Made by a program: the position numbers and the translations under genes. A model generated the notes under the pieces. The model was given only the letters and a program-made list of their open reading frames with translations. It did not search any database and was not told the origin of the DNA. A stretch of 24,744 bases of DNA from an uncultured Collinsella sp. (GTDB lineage: Bacteria; Actinomycetota; Coriobacteriia; Coriobacteriales; Coriobacteriaceae): NCBI GenBank assembly GCA_900548495.1, contig URKT01000028.1, positions 1-24,744 of the forward strand, given 5' to 3'. Below are positions 1-7,751 of the stretch, piece by piece; the stretch's first letter is position 1, and every line of letters begins with the position of its first letter.

Positions 1-28
1 GGCAGCGTCAGATGTGTATAAGAGACAG
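1..28 (+). other. Nextera read-1 adapter / mosaic end (library artefact)
   Basis: The first 28 bases are the 3' part of the Nextera read-1 adapter (GGCAGCGTC) followed by the 19-base Tn5 mosaic end AGATGTGTATAAGAGACAG. This is untrimmed library sequence, not genome. The genomic insert begins at about base 29. Confidence 0.97.
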
Positions 29-70
29 GGTGGTTCGCTGGGCAACGATGACAGAACCGTAACGTTTCCC

Positions 71-117
71 CAGATAAAACCTGCCAAAATAAACCTGTCC
101 CTTTTTGGCAGGTTTCT
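71..117 (-). repeat. Dispersed palindromic repeat, copy A
   Basis: Bases 77-89 and 103-115 are perfect 13-base inverted arms (core CCTGCC/GGCAGG) around a 13-base loop. The reverse complement of 71-117 aligns with 4936-4978 after the Asp23 gene: about 40 of 44 aligned positions agree, with a 2-base gap and the same trailing TTTTATCTG. The element is therefore an intergenic repeat that occurs in both orientations. It could also act as a terminator for a gene lying upstream of the contig; the run of three T after the right arm is weak. Confidence 0.7.
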
Positions 118-135
118 AGAAAGGCTCTTTGGACT

Positions 136-2319
136 GTGAAGGATTCCGATCTCTCCACAACGGCTGCGCGCGACGCTGCCCGCATCGTCTGGTTTAAGCG
201 CTACCCCGCCAAGCAGACGCTCATTGCATTTTTGCTCGCGCTGTTGGCGACCACGGCGTTTTCCATCGATCCTGCCCCGGTGTCGAGCAACGCAGTCTTG
301 GCGATTGACCCCAAAGCCTCGGGCATGCTGTACGTGTGCTACGAGGTGCTCCTCTCGTTTGCCGGCCATACCGACGCGGTCATGCTGCTTGCGCTTGCCT
401 GCCTGCTCACGCTGCCGTTTCGCTACGTGTTCTTTGGCCGTGGCGACACCTGGCGCCCATCGATCATTCTGCCGTCGCTGTTCTTTGCCATCTGCATGGT
501 GTTCGGCCGCAGCTACGATCTCACCGACTCGGCCGAGATTGTCCTTGGCGACAAAGCCCGCATCATCTGCGCCTGGATTGGCGGCGCGGGCTGGATGCTC
601 TTGGCGGTCGTTGCCTTCTACCTTGCCTTTGAGTGTCTAGATTGGCTGAGCTCCCGACGCATTCCGTTTTCCGAGGCGCACTTTGGCCGCGTATGGCGTG
701 TGACTCACGCCGTGCTCTCGGTCCATCCCTTTGCCGGGCCCTTCCTGGTGCTTATGATCGCCTGGGCGCCCACGCTCATCGCTTCGTTGCCTGGCCTTTT
801 TATGGGAGATACGGGCGCGCAGATTCGCCAGTGGTTCAACTATCCCAACGGCACGAGCGACTACTTGCGTCTGCTCAATCCTAATGTGTTGCTCAACGGG
901 CATCATCCCGTAGTGCACACGGCCATTATCGGCTCGTGCGTTCAGCTGGGGCTTTCGCTGTTCAACAGCGCTAACGCGGGTCTTGCCATCTACACCTGCG
1001 CTCAATTTGTCATCACGGCTGCCTGCATGGCCTATTCCATTTCGTCGCTGCGCAAATTGGGCGTGAGCCTGCCGGTTCGCGGTGCGATCCTGCTGTTCTT
1101 TGCGTTTATGCCGATGTTCTCTAACTACGCGGCGTTGCTCACCAAAGACGTGCTCTTTGCCGACGCGTTTTTGGTGCTGCTGGTACAGACCGTCAAGCTC
1201 GTGGCATGTGGCTTGCCCCGTCGTGATGCCAATGCCGAGCGAGCGGGCGAGAAAGCCCCCGTGCTCTTTGCGCGCCACGACTGGCTGCTGCTCGCTCTGG
1301 GCGCCATGGGTTCCACGTTTCTGCGCAACGGCGGCCTGGTGTTTCCCCTGGCGGCATGCGTAATCGCGGCGGCGTTTTGCGTATGGGACGTGCATGTGGC
1401 TCGTCGTGCAGCCAAGCAGACTGGCGCTGCGCCTTCGGGCGCCATCCCGCGTTTCCGCTGGGTTGGCGTTCTCGCGGTGCTCGCGCTCTGCCTTGCCTCT
1501 AATATGTACTTCACCAAGGTCTTTATGCCGGCGCACGACATTACGCCCGGCTCCAAGCGCGAAATCCTTTCGATTCCGTTCCAGCAGACGGCTCGTTTCG
1601 TCCAAAAGCACGACGGCCTCAACTCGGGCGTCAACCCTACGGTTAAGGAGGACGGCACCATCGTGGAGGCGCCCTGCGACGGTTCGGTGACCGACGAAGA
1701 GCGTGCCGTGATCGATCGTGTACTCAAGTACGAGAACCTGGGCCGCCGCTACAACCCCGACAAGTCCGATGCCGTCAAGAACTGCTTTAACGAGTACGCC
1801 TCGCAGGAGGACATCGATGCCTATTTTGAGGTATGGGCTCAGATGTTTAAGAAGGATCCCGAGTGCTATATTTCGGCGCTTATCAATAACTACTATGGTT
1901 ATTTTTATCCGAGCGCGCGCGATGTCTGGGTCTACAGCACGGCGCGTAGTGCAGAGATCATGGCGCGTCCCGACAACCTCAAGTACTTCGACTTCCATCC
2001 GGTTGACAGCAACGTGGTGCGCTGGTGTGACCATCTGATCAACCTATACCGTGTGGCGGTGCAGCGTGTTCCCTTTATCTCGCTCACCATGAGCTCGGCC
2101 ACCTATGTGTGGATCATGATCGCCGTGGTGGTCTACCTGCTGCGTCGTCATTCATGGCGTGCGCTGGCGATCTGGGTGCCGCTGTTGGGCGTGCTCGCCG
2201 TGTGCCTGATTGGCCCGTGCAACGGCTCGACCTACATGCGCTACCTGTATCCGGTCATCGCCTGCATGCCCTTCGCCATCGGCGCCACCGTCACCCGCAG
2301 CGACTTCCTCTGGTCCTAA
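136..2319 (+). CDS. DUF6020-type polytopic membrane protein
   Basis: A 727-residue integral membrane protein that I place in the DUF6020 family; its biochemical role is not established. It begins with a cytoplasmic-looking, basic segment and then a first membrane helix near residues 26-45. Many further hydrophobic segments follow, at roughly 75-100, 110-125, 145-170, 200-225, 270-320, 325-360, 385-425 and 440-460. A large soluble loop covers about 465-640, and the C-terminal helices lie near 655-725. The segment around 228-265, with MGDTGAQ, an LNPN-type stretch and NGHHPVVHT, resembles the conserved extracytoplasmic loop of this family, whose overall shape recalls GT-C glycosyltransferases (inference). 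The start is GTG, with a weak AAAGG about ten bases upstream; no better start is visible. It lies alone, with a hairpin repeat on each side. Confidence 0.75.
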   Translation: MKDSDLSTTAARDAARIVWFKRYPAKQTLIAFLLALLATTAFSIDPAPVSSNAVLAIDPKASGMLYVCYEVLLSFAGHTDAVMLLALACLLTLPFRYVFFGRGDTWRPSIILPSLFFAICMVFGRSYDLTDSAEIVLGDKARIICAWIGGAGWMLLAVVAFYLAFECLDWLSSRRIPFSEAHFGRVWRVTHAVLSVHPFAGPFLVLMIAWAPTLIASLPGLFMGDTGAQIRQWFNYPNGTSDYLRLLNPNVLLNGHHPVVHTAIIGSCVQLGLSLFNSANAGLAIYTCAQFVITAACMAYSISSLRKLGVSLPVRGAILLFFAFMPMFSNYAALLTKDVLFADAFLVLLVQTVKLVACGLPRRDANAERAGEKAPVLFARHDWLLLALGAMGSTFLRNGGLVFPLAACVIAAAFCVWDVHVARRAAKQTGAAPSGAIPRFRWVGVLAVLALCLASNMYFTKVFMPAHDITPGSKREILSIPFQQTARFVQKHDGLNSGVNPTVKEDGTIVEAPCDGSVTDEERAVIDRVLKYENLGRRYNPDKSDAVKNCFNEYASQEDIDAYFEVWAQMFKKDPECYISALINNYYGYFYPSARDVWVYSTARSAEIMARPDNLKYFDFHPVDSNVVRWCDHLINLYRVAVQRVPFISLTMSSATYVWIMIAVVVYLLRRHSWRALAIWVPLLGVLAVCLIGPCNGSTYMRYLYPVIACMPFAIGATVTRSDFLWS

Positions 2320-2320
2320 C

Positions 2321-2355
2321 TTGGTGCATTGGGGTCAGGTTTCTTTGCACCAAAG
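2321..2355. repeat. Hairpin repeat after the DUF6020 gene
   Basis: TTGGTGCA (2321-2328) and TGCACCAA (2346-2353) form an 8-base stem with a 17-base T/G-rich loop immediately after the stop codon. There is no T run after the stem, so it is a poor intrinsic terminator. I recall similar intergenic units in gut bacterial genomes, but only one copy is present here. The rest of 2356-2470 up to the YebC gene shows no clear promoter; TATATC/TATCAT near 2408-2414 is a possible -10 without a convincing -35. Confidence 0.4.
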
Positions 2356-2483
2356 GGGCCATCATCACGACGCCTTCATTTTGGGGTTTATCTCGCAGGC
2401 CAGTAGGTATATCATAACGACGTTTGTTTATATTGCCCGAGCATTCGCGCTGGGCTTTAGGTCGAAACCGATAGGAGACACGT

Positions 2484-3290
2484 ATGTCCGGACACTCTAA
2501 GTGGGCCACAACCAAGCATCGTAAGGGCGCGCAGGACGCCAAGCGTTCCGCCCTCTTCTCCAAGCTCAGCCGCAACATCACCGTTGCTGCCCGTCTCGGC
2601 GGCGACCCGCTGCCCGAGAACAACGCCAGCCTCGCCGCTGCCGTTGCCAAGGCTAAGGCTCAGTCCATGCCTAAGGACAAGATCAAGTCTGCTATCGATA
2701 AGGCCTTTGGTTCGGGTGCCGATGCCGCCGTCTACGAGAACATCGTGTACGAGGGCTACGGTCCCGCCGGTGTCGCCGTCTACGTCGACTGCCTGACCGA
2801 CAACCGCAACCGCACCGCCGCCGATGTCCGTTCCGCCTTCTCCCACGCTGGTGGCAACCTGGGCACCTCCGGCTCCGTCGCCTTCCAGTTTGAGCGCAAG
2901 GGTCAGATCGTCGTCGCCAAGGAGATCCTGGACGAGAACGCCAAGAAGGAGACCATGATCGCCAACGGTGCTGCTGGTGACGAGGATGAGTTCATGATGG
3001 CCATCGCCGAGGCCGGTGGCGAGGACTACGAGGACGCCGGCGAGGAGTGGATCGTCTGGACTACCGCCAACGAGGTCATGGCTGTCTCCAAGGCGCTCGA
3101 GGAGCAGGGCGTCCAGGTCAAGGGCTCCGAGACCACCATGGTCCCGACCACCCCGACCGAGGTCTCCGGCGCCGACGCCAAGAAGGTTCAGCGCCTCATC
3201 GACCGTCTTGAGGAGCTCGACGACGTCCAGGATGTTTACAGCACCATGGACATGACCGACGAGGTCATCGCTGCCCTCGAGGAGGAGTAG
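2484..3290 (+). CDS. yebC: YebC/PmpR (TACO1) family protein
   Basis: A cytoplasmic protein of the YebC/TACO1 family. Members were first described as DNA-binding regulators and have more recently been tied to translation, relieving ribosome stalling on difficult stretches such as polyproline. The N-terminal signature MSGHSKWATTKHRKGAQDAK is classic and fixes the start. AGGAG about eight bases upstream is the ribosome site. The usual three-domain layout is visible: a basic N-terminal domain (1-75), then the YEGYGPAGVAVYVDCLTDNRNRT stretch region near 89-111 and the GGNLGTSGSVAFQF region near 122-135. A C-terminal domain ends in an acidic EELDDVQDVYS segment. At 268 residues it is some 20-25 longer than many relatives; the extra length is an acidic segment around residues 150-195. 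A strong terminator follows, so it is probably transcribed alone. Confidence 0.95.
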   Translation: MSGHSKWATTKHRKGAQDAKRSALFSKLSRNITVAARLGGDPLPENNASLAAAVAKAKAQSMPKDKIKSAIDKAFGSGADAAVYENIVYEGYGPAGVAVYVDCLTDNRNRTAADVRSAFSHAGGNLGTSGSVAFQFERKGQIVVAKEILDENAKKETMIANGAAGDEDEFMMAIAEAGGEDYEDAGEEWIVWTTANEVMAVSKALEEQGVQVKGSETTMVPTTPTEVSGADAKKVQRLIDRLEELDDVQDVYSTMDMTDEVIAALEEE

Positions 3291-3358
3291 GCCCGCACGG
3301 ATTGAGCCGTGCATATCTGGGCATAATGAAGCGAGCATGCAAGCCTCGTGGAATAGAT

Positions 3359-3401
3359 GAGCCGGATCCGCGTGCAATGAGGCACCGGACCCGGCTCTTT
3401 T
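3359..3401 (+). terminator. Intrinsic terminator after yebC
   Basis: GAGCCGG (3359-3365) pairs with CCGGCTC (3391-3397). The stem continues inward through TCCG/CGGA and GTGC/GCAC with small interruptions, and TTTT follows. The T run leads straight into TATAAT (3401-3406), which could serve as a -10 for the next gene, but no -35 is evident. Confidence 0.85.
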
Positions 3402-3456
3402 ATAATGATGCGAATCGTTTTGCATTCTGTGGATCGAGATTTGAAGGGAGCGCTGC

Positions 3457-4002
3457 ATGCGCGTGCTCAAACGAGCCCTGGCGATCGTGTATCTTGCCGC
3501 CGCCGTCGTGGCGCTGGGTACGTTAGTCTGCCAGTTTTGGGGGCCATATACCTATCGCTTTATGCTGTTGATGCGCGATCCGCTGCCTCGCATCGTTGTT
3601 ACGGCGTGCGGCGGTGTCGTGGCGCTCGGCGTGCTCGTGTGTTTCTTTCGCCTGATGTTTGCTCGTCGCGAGCCGTCCTGCGTGCATCCGGCGGGGGAGC
3701 GTAATATCGAGGTCACGCTCGCCGCCCTCTCCTCGTGTGCTCGCACCGCGGCAGAGCGCGACGACCGCGTGATGGTCGAGCATGTCGAGGCGCGCGTGCA
3801 GGGCTCCGACGAATCGCGCGTCCGTTTTAAGGTCGACGCCATCGCGCTCGACGACCGGGATGTGGCCTCCCTTGCAGCCGCGATGCAGCAACGTATCGAG
3901 GAGGCCTGCGACACCATGCTCGGCACGCCGGGCACGACCGCACGCGTTCGTTTTTTGCCGTCCAAGACTACCGTCCAGACCGTGGAGGTTTCCGGTGAGT
4001 GA
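3457..4002 (+). CDS. amaP: AmaP-like membrane anchor (alkaline shock response)
   Basis: A 181-residue protein with two predicted membrane helices, near residues 6-28 and 46-68, followed by a soluble domain. In Staphylococcus aureus AmaP anchors Asp23 at the membrane. Here the assignment rests on the architecture and on the two following genes, DUF2273 and Asp23, which form the same cluster as in Firmicutes. The soluble part (about 80-178) alternates short strands and a helix (VARVQGSDESRVRFKV type), as expected of the Asp23-like fold in this family. A GAAGGGAG ribosome site precedes the ATG. Its last 8 bases overlap the start of the DUF2273 gene, implying translational coupling. Confidence 0.85.
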   Translation: MRVLKRALAIVYLAAAVVALGTLVCQFWGPYTYRFMLLMRDPLPRIVVTACGGVVALGVLVCFFRLMFARREPSCVHPAGERNIEVTLAALSSCARTAAERDDRVMVEHVEARVQGSDESRVRFKVDAIALDDRDVASLAAAMQQRIEEACDTMLGTPGTTARVRFLPSKTTVQTVEVSGE

Positions 4003-4372
4003 TACCAATCAAGACAAGACCGTCCGCACTCCGCGCCTGACTATCGATCAGAGCGCCGCGCCGGCTAGCGAGGTCGTCGATCCCAAGGTGGAGGGTACCG
4101 AGTCGCATGACGCGGTCGCCGATGATTTTGATGAGGCCATGGGTCTCATCAAGGGTACGGGGGCAGCCATCTGGAGCTATGCCGTCCGTCATCCCAATAC
4201 CACGCTTGGAGCCGTCGCTGGTTTTGTGCTCGCCGTACTGGTGCTCACGCTCGGCCTGTGGGATACGCTCGTCATCGCATTCTTTGTACTGATCGGCGCC
4301 GTGATTGGCCAGATCCGTGACGGCGAGAACGGGATCGTCAACTTCTTCGGCCGTCTGTTTAGCGGCCGCTAG
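3995..4372 (+). CDS. DUF2273 small membrane protein
   Basis: A 125-residue protein with a polar, acidic N-terminal half and two close membrane helices near residues 70-90 and 92-108. It ends in IRDGENGIVNFFGRLFSGR, typical of DUF2273 proteins of the asp23/amaP cluster. I choose the GTG at 3995 because GGAGG (3984-3988) lies six bases upstream and because the coding frame upstream of this point belongs to AmaP in another frame. A longer reading from 3782 would overlap most of amaP and is unlikely. The function of DUF2273 is unknown; the linkage suggests it works with AmaP and Asp23 at the membrane. Confidence 0.88.
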   Translation: MSDTNQDKTVRTPRLTIDQSAAPASEVVDPKVEGTESHDAVADDFDEAMGLIKGTGAAIWSYAVRHPNTTLGAVAGFVLAVLVLTLGLWDTLVIAFFVLIGAVIGQIRDGENGIVNFFGRLFSGR

Positions 4373-4416
4373 TATGTATTCGACCGCCGCGTGTGCGGTG
4401 GGCATAAGGAGGAACC

Positions 4417-4938
4417 ATGGCTTTTAACACGAAGGTCGATGTGGCCGATACTGAGCCCGAGGCAGACGAGACCGTCGCCGCCGAGGCCGAGGACGTAACG
4501 CTCGAGGACGAGGCGCTCGTCGAGGCCGAACCCGCCGACGATGCGGACGAGGATGATGAGGAAACAGACGAGTCCGAGGACTCGCTGACCTATTCCAACG
4601 GTGTAATCGAGAAGATCGTCGCCATGGCCACCCGCGAGGTGCCGCACGTCCTGGGCATGAAGGGCAACCTCATGCACTTTGTGCAGGAGCAGTTTGGTGC
4701 CGAGAACCTGACCAAGGGCGTGACGGTCGAGGTCACCGATGACAACCGCGTGGTCGTCAACATTTCCGTCATTATCGAGTACGGCGCCTACGCGCCCGCG
4801 ATTTTCGACGACGTCAAGGCGCGCGTGACCGAGCGTCTGGCCGCGATGACCGGCCTTGAGGTGGCAGGCGTCAACCTACGCATCGAGGATGTCATCACCC
4901 CCGAGGAGTACGAGCACCGCACCAACCAGCACGAGTAA
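4417..4938 (+). CDS. asp23: Asp23/Gls24 family envelope stress protein
   Basis: A 173-residue cytoplasmic protein of the Asp23/Gls24 family, which accumulates under cell-envelope or alkaline stress in Gram-positive bacteria and attaches to the membrane through AmaP. The Asp23 domain spans about residues 62-165. It starts with the family-type segment GVIEKIVAMATREVPHVLG, continues with VTVEVTDDNRVVVNISVIIEYG and ends with VNLRIEDVITPEE. The first 60 residues are an unusually acidic, low-complexity leader that is roughly half Asp and Glu and probably disordered. The ribosome site is AAGGAGGA, seven bases before the ATG. It is the third gene of the amaP-DUF2273-asp23 cluster, 44 bases after DUF2273. 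Transcription most likely ends at the hairpin at 4990-5027. Confidence 0.92.
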   Translation: MAFNTKVDVADTEPEADETVAAEAEDVTLEDEALVEAEPADDADEDDEETDESEDSLTYSNGVIEKIVAMATREVPHVLGMKGNLMHFVQEQFGAENLTKGVTVEVTDDNRVVVNISVIIEYGAYAPAIFDDVKARVTERLAAMTGLEVAGVNLRIEDVITPEEYEHRTNQHE

Positions 4939-4978
4939 CCTACCAAAAAGGGATGTTTATTTTAGCAGGTTTTATCTG
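4936..4978 (+). repeat. Dispersed palindromic repeat, copy B
   Basis: This starts at the asp23 stop codon and matches the reverse complement of 71-117: AACCTACCAAAAAGGGA, then TGTTTATTTTAGCAGG, then TTTTATCTG. Three substitutions and a 2-base gap separate the copies. Two substitutions fall in the stem (CCTACC against the AGCAGG side), so this copy folds less well than copy A. Confidence 0.7.
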
Positions 4979-4989
4979 CGAAAACGTCA

Positions 4990-5031
4990 AACGGCCGGCC
5001 GCACGGATGTATGTGCGGCCGGCCGTTATTT
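4990..5031. terminator. Strong GC-rich terminator hairpin after asp23
   Basis: A perfect 15-base inverted repeat, AACGGCCGGCCGCAC (4990-5004) and GTGCGGCCGGCCGTT (5013-5027), with an 8-base loop and then ATTT. The T tail is short, but the stem is very stable. Confidence 0.8.
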
Positions 5032-5072
5032 GTATGTCCCCGATGTAGGCATACCGCTCGTCTAACTAGGGG

Positions 5073-5100
5073 TTGCAATCGTCGTGTTCCGCGTTACCCT
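5073..5100 (+). promoter_or_regulatory. Candidate promoter of the yitT-type gene
   Basis: TTGCAA (5073-5078) and TACCCT (5095-5100) are separated by 16 bases and lie about 44 bases before the start codon at 5144, in the right position for a sigma-A-like promoter. Sequence match is moderate only. Confidence 0.35.
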
Positions 5101-5143
5101 AATGGGCGCATTGTTTCCAAATTGTTAACGAGGGGTTGCCGTA

Positions 5144-6166
5144 ATGGCTGACGAGCACGAAACAGAAAGCCAGGCATGGGCGATTGAGGCTGCCGCGGCA
5201 GAGGCGGCATCGCGAGCTGCCGAGGAGGTACATCGTCCTCCCGTGGTGCCGATGGAGCGCGTGGTTGATCGCACCGATATCGAGCGCGGCGAGCGTGCCG
5301 GCCAAAAGCGTAGCCAGGAGCCAGGCTTCCCGCGCTTTTTCGCCGAGCTCAATCTGGGCCTGATTCTTACGGCCTTTGCCATCGTTGCGTTTAAAACCCC
5401 TAATCACTTTGCTTTTGGCGGCACCTCGGGCGTGTCGGTTATTCTGTCCACGCTGTTCCCGACCCTGCCCGTCGGCGTCTTTATGTGGATTATCAACGCG
5501 GTTCTCGTCGTTTTGGGCTTTATCTTTTTGGAGCGCAAGGCAATCCTGTGGAGCGTCTTCGCCTCGTTTGCGCTGTCCGCCTATGTTTCGCTTTTCGAGC
5601 TCTTTATCCCGACCAGTGTCTCGATGACGGGCGATATGTGGCTCGACCTGTGTTTTGCCGTGATTCTGCCGGCGCTCGGCAGCGCCATCGTCTTTGATAT
5701 CGGCGCCTCGACGGGTGGCACGGACATTCTTGCCATGATCCTCAAGCGCCGCACGACGCTCGAGATTGGCCGCGCCCTGCTGCTGGTCGATATCGGCATC
5801 GTGGCCATCGCGGCCTTCTTGTACGGCCCGCGTGTCGGTCTGTATTGCGTGCTCGGCCTGTTTGCCAAGACGCTTGTGGTCGACAAAGCCATCGAGAGCA
5901 TTCACCTTCGTAAGGTCTGCACGGTCATTTGTTCCGAGCCCCTTAAGGTCGAGGAGTTTATCGTCAAGCATCTCAACCGTACGGCGACCATTAGTCGCGG
6001 CTACGGTGCCTTCTCGGGCAAGTGCGTGACGGTGATCATGAGCGTGCTGAGCCGTCGCGAGGCCGTGCAACTGCGCCGCTATGCGCGCGAGGTCGATCCG
6101 GGTGCCTTTATCACGATTGTCGACAGTTCCGAGATCGTCGGCAAGGGTTTCCGCGGCACGAACTAG
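5144..6166 (+). CDS. YitT family membrane protein (DUF161 + DUF2179)
   Basis: A 340-residue inner-membrane protein of the YitT family, whose transport or signalling role is not settled. The first 65 residues are soluble, rich in Ala/Glu and Arg, and unlike the short leader of most relatives. Five or so membrane helices follow at about 68-87, 93-112, 120-140, 148-170 and 178-200, with a last hydrophobic stretch near 215-240. The family segment GTSGVSVILS sits near residue 90 and IGASTGGTDILAMILKRRT near 188-206. The C-terminal soluble DUF2179 domain runs from about 245 to 332 and ends in FITIVDSSEIVGKGF. The ribosome site GAGGGG is eight bases before the ATG. It stands as a single gene between the asp23 terminator and the zinc-ribbon gene. 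Confidence 0.9.
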   Translation: MADEHETESQAWAIEAAAAEAASRAAEEVHRPPVVPMERVVDRTDIERGERAGQKRSQEPGFPRFFAELNLGLILTAFAIVAFKTPNHFAFGGTSGVSVILSTLFPTLPVGVFMWIINAVLVVLGFIFLERKAILWSVFASFALSAYVSLFELFIPTSVSMTGDMWLDLCFAVILPALGSAIVFDIGASTGGTDILAMILKRRTTLEIGRALLLVDIGIVAIAAFLYGPRVGLYCVLGLFAKTLVVDKAIESIHLRKVCTVICSEPLKVEEFIVKHLNRTATISRGYGAFSGKCVTVIMSVLSRREAVQLRRYAREVDPGAFITIVDSSEIVGKGFRGTN

Positions 6167-6315
6167 CACAGACGTATTCAACGAACCGCCTGCTGGCGCC
6201 GTGTACCTTGCAAATCGGTCATCTTTGAGTATTTGACCCCACATTGGGCAATAATGATGCTAAAGACAACGTTTGCGATCCAAGTGATTCGTTCAAGATA
6301 CGAAGGGATGATTCT

Positions 6316-7611
6316 ATGTTCTGCTCGCAGTGTGGCGCCCCCATGGGCGATAACGACAAGTTCTGCGGCGTGTGTGGTGCTCCTAATGCCGGTGCCGCTG
6401 GCCCCGCTCCCCAGGGACAGCCTCAGCCCCAGCAGTTTGTTCCGCAACCGCCCGTGGCGAATGCGCCAAAGGGCTGTGTGGTTCAGGCGTTCCAGGATAT
6501 GACCAAGACCCCGGGCGTGCTTCAGCGTGTATGCCAAATCGCGTTTTTGCCGGCGCTGATTTGCGTTGTGTCGGTGCTCGTGTTGTTTATTCCCGTTATT
6601 GGCGGCATTGCGGCTGCCATCGGCTTTTTGGCAGCTTGCATTGCGAGCGTGTGCGGTTCCGGCTTTGGCATCGAGTGGGGTCGCGATCTGTCGCTTAAGA
6701 TCGATGACGGCATGGATCGTCCGCTGATGCGTTCCACGTCGTTTGGCCTTGGAGTCTTTTCGAGCGTTATTTCGGTCGTGCTCGAGGTTATCGCTGCGAT
6801 TCCCGTTATCGGTGTAGTGCTTTCGCTGGTGGAGGGCGTGGTAATTGGCGCCGCGGGCTCGTATTCTTATTACGGCTCCTATGCACTCGAGGCTGCGCTG
6901 TTCGGTTCGCTCGGCCTGCTTGTCCTGGCGCTAATTGCCTCGGCGATTCTGGGTGTCTTCTTTAAGATGTTCGCCGACATCGCCGTGATGCACTTTGCGG
7001 TGACCGGGCGCGTCGAGAGCGCGTTTTCGCTCGATAAGGTCTGGGCGGCCTTTAAGCACAACAAGACCAAGCTGTTCTGTGCTTCGTTCCTTCCCGAGTT
7101 TTTGACGGGCCTGGTTGCCAACGTTGCCACATGGATCTTGACGGTCGTCTTTGGCGCCATTGCCTCTGTCGGTATGTATAGCTACTACTATCGTCCTACG
7201 GGTATTGAGGCAATCGTTACCGGCGGTGGCGTCACGCTCGCGCTGTTCCTGGTGCTGGTCGCTTTCTTCACCGTATTTCTTACGGTCTTTGGCAAGATGC
7301 TCAAGCACCGTGCCGTTGGCTATTGGGCCGCACGCTATGCAAGCGAGTGGGCCGATGAGGATAAGGACGACGTCCTGACTTTTGTGTTGCCCTTCGAGAA
7401 GAAGTCCGCTCCTTCGGGTTACGGTGCTCCGGATGCTTCGCCGGCACCTGCACCCGCTCCCGCGACCGAGCCTGAGCCGGCGCCCGAGTCTGAACCGGCG
7501 CCCGAGCCTGAGACGGCATCTGAGCCCGAGCCTGCGCCTGAGCCTGAGCCGGCACCTGCACCTGAGCCGGCGTCCGAGCCAAGCTCCGACGAGGACCCTC
7601 AGGACGAGTAG
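6316..7611 (+). CDS. Zinc-ribbon polytopic membrane protein with Pro/Glu/Ala tail
   Basis: A 431-residue membrane protein of unknown function. Residues 1-22 form a zinc ribbon with CxxC pairs at Cys3/Cys6 and Cys17/Cys20. A Pro/Gln-rich linker follows (about 25-50). From about 70 to 350 there are several hydrophobic segments with small-residue runs, resembling DUF4013-type proteins (tentative). The last 60 residues, after about 370, are a nearly pure repeat of Pro-Glu-Pro-Ala units ending in an acidic SSDEDPQDE. I choose ATG 6316 because GAAGGGA lies about eight bases upstream and the zinc ribbon starts immediately; the frame is open from 6244 but has no ribosome site there. A perfect hairpin lies between it and the convergent M20 gene. 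Confidence 0.8.
   Translation: MFCSQCGAPMGDNDKFCGVCGAPNAGAAGPAPQGQPQPQQFVPQPPVANAPKGCVVQAFQDMTKTPGVLQRVCQIAFLPALICVVSVLVLFIPVIGGIAAAIGFLAACIASVCGSGFGIEWGRDLSLKIDDGMDRPLMRSTSFGLGVFSSVISVVLEVIAAIPVIGVVLSLVEGVVIGAAGSYSYYGSYALEAALFGSLGLLVLALIASAILGVFFKMFADIAVMHFAVTGRVESAFSLDKVWAAFKHNKTKLFCASFLPEFLTGLVANVATWILTVVFGAIASVGMYSYYYRPTGIEAIVTGGGVTLALFLVLVAFFTVFLTVFGKMLKHRAVGYWAARYASEWADEDKDDVLTFVLPFEKKSAPSGYGAPDASPAPAPAPATEPEPAPESEPAPEPETASEPEPAPEPEPAPAPEPASEPSSDEDPQDE
7438..7590 (+). repeat. Coding Pro-Glu-Ala repeat
   Basis: About 50 codons encode short units such as EPEPAPE, EPAPEPE and PAPAPEP at the C-terminus of the zinc-ribbon protein. The DNA is correspondingly repetitive (GAGCCTGAGCC, GCGCCCGAG and similar), so copy number could vary by slippage and assembly errors are possible here. 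Confidence 0.85.
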
Positions 7612-7670
7612 CCATGCCGTCTGCCATTTGGGGACGGGGTAGAAATAGTAGAAATAGCGCTTGAAGAATG

Positions 7671-7708
7671 AGCGGGGGCGGACGTGTCGAAACGTCCGCC
7701 CCCGCTTT
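7671..7708. terminator. Bidirectional terminator between convergent genes
   Basis: A perfect 15-base stem: AGCGGGGGCGGACGT (7671-7685) pairs with ACGTCCGCCCCCGCT (7692-7706), with loop GTCGAA and a short T run. It lies between the plus-strand zinc-ribbon gene and the minus-strand M20 gene and can serve both. Confidence 0.8.
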
Positions 7709-7751
7709 GACATCGCGATGTGGCTATGACTGCGAGATGCCAGCGAATCGA

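Noticed and set aside
2457..3470. Minus-strand frame of about 337 codons over yebC
   Set aside because: It runs antisense to the unmistakable YebC protein and through its terminator; no ribosome site is seen.
7438..7590. Repeat as a CRISPR array
   Set aside because: The units are short, in frame and encode Pro-Glu-Ala; there are no unique spacers.
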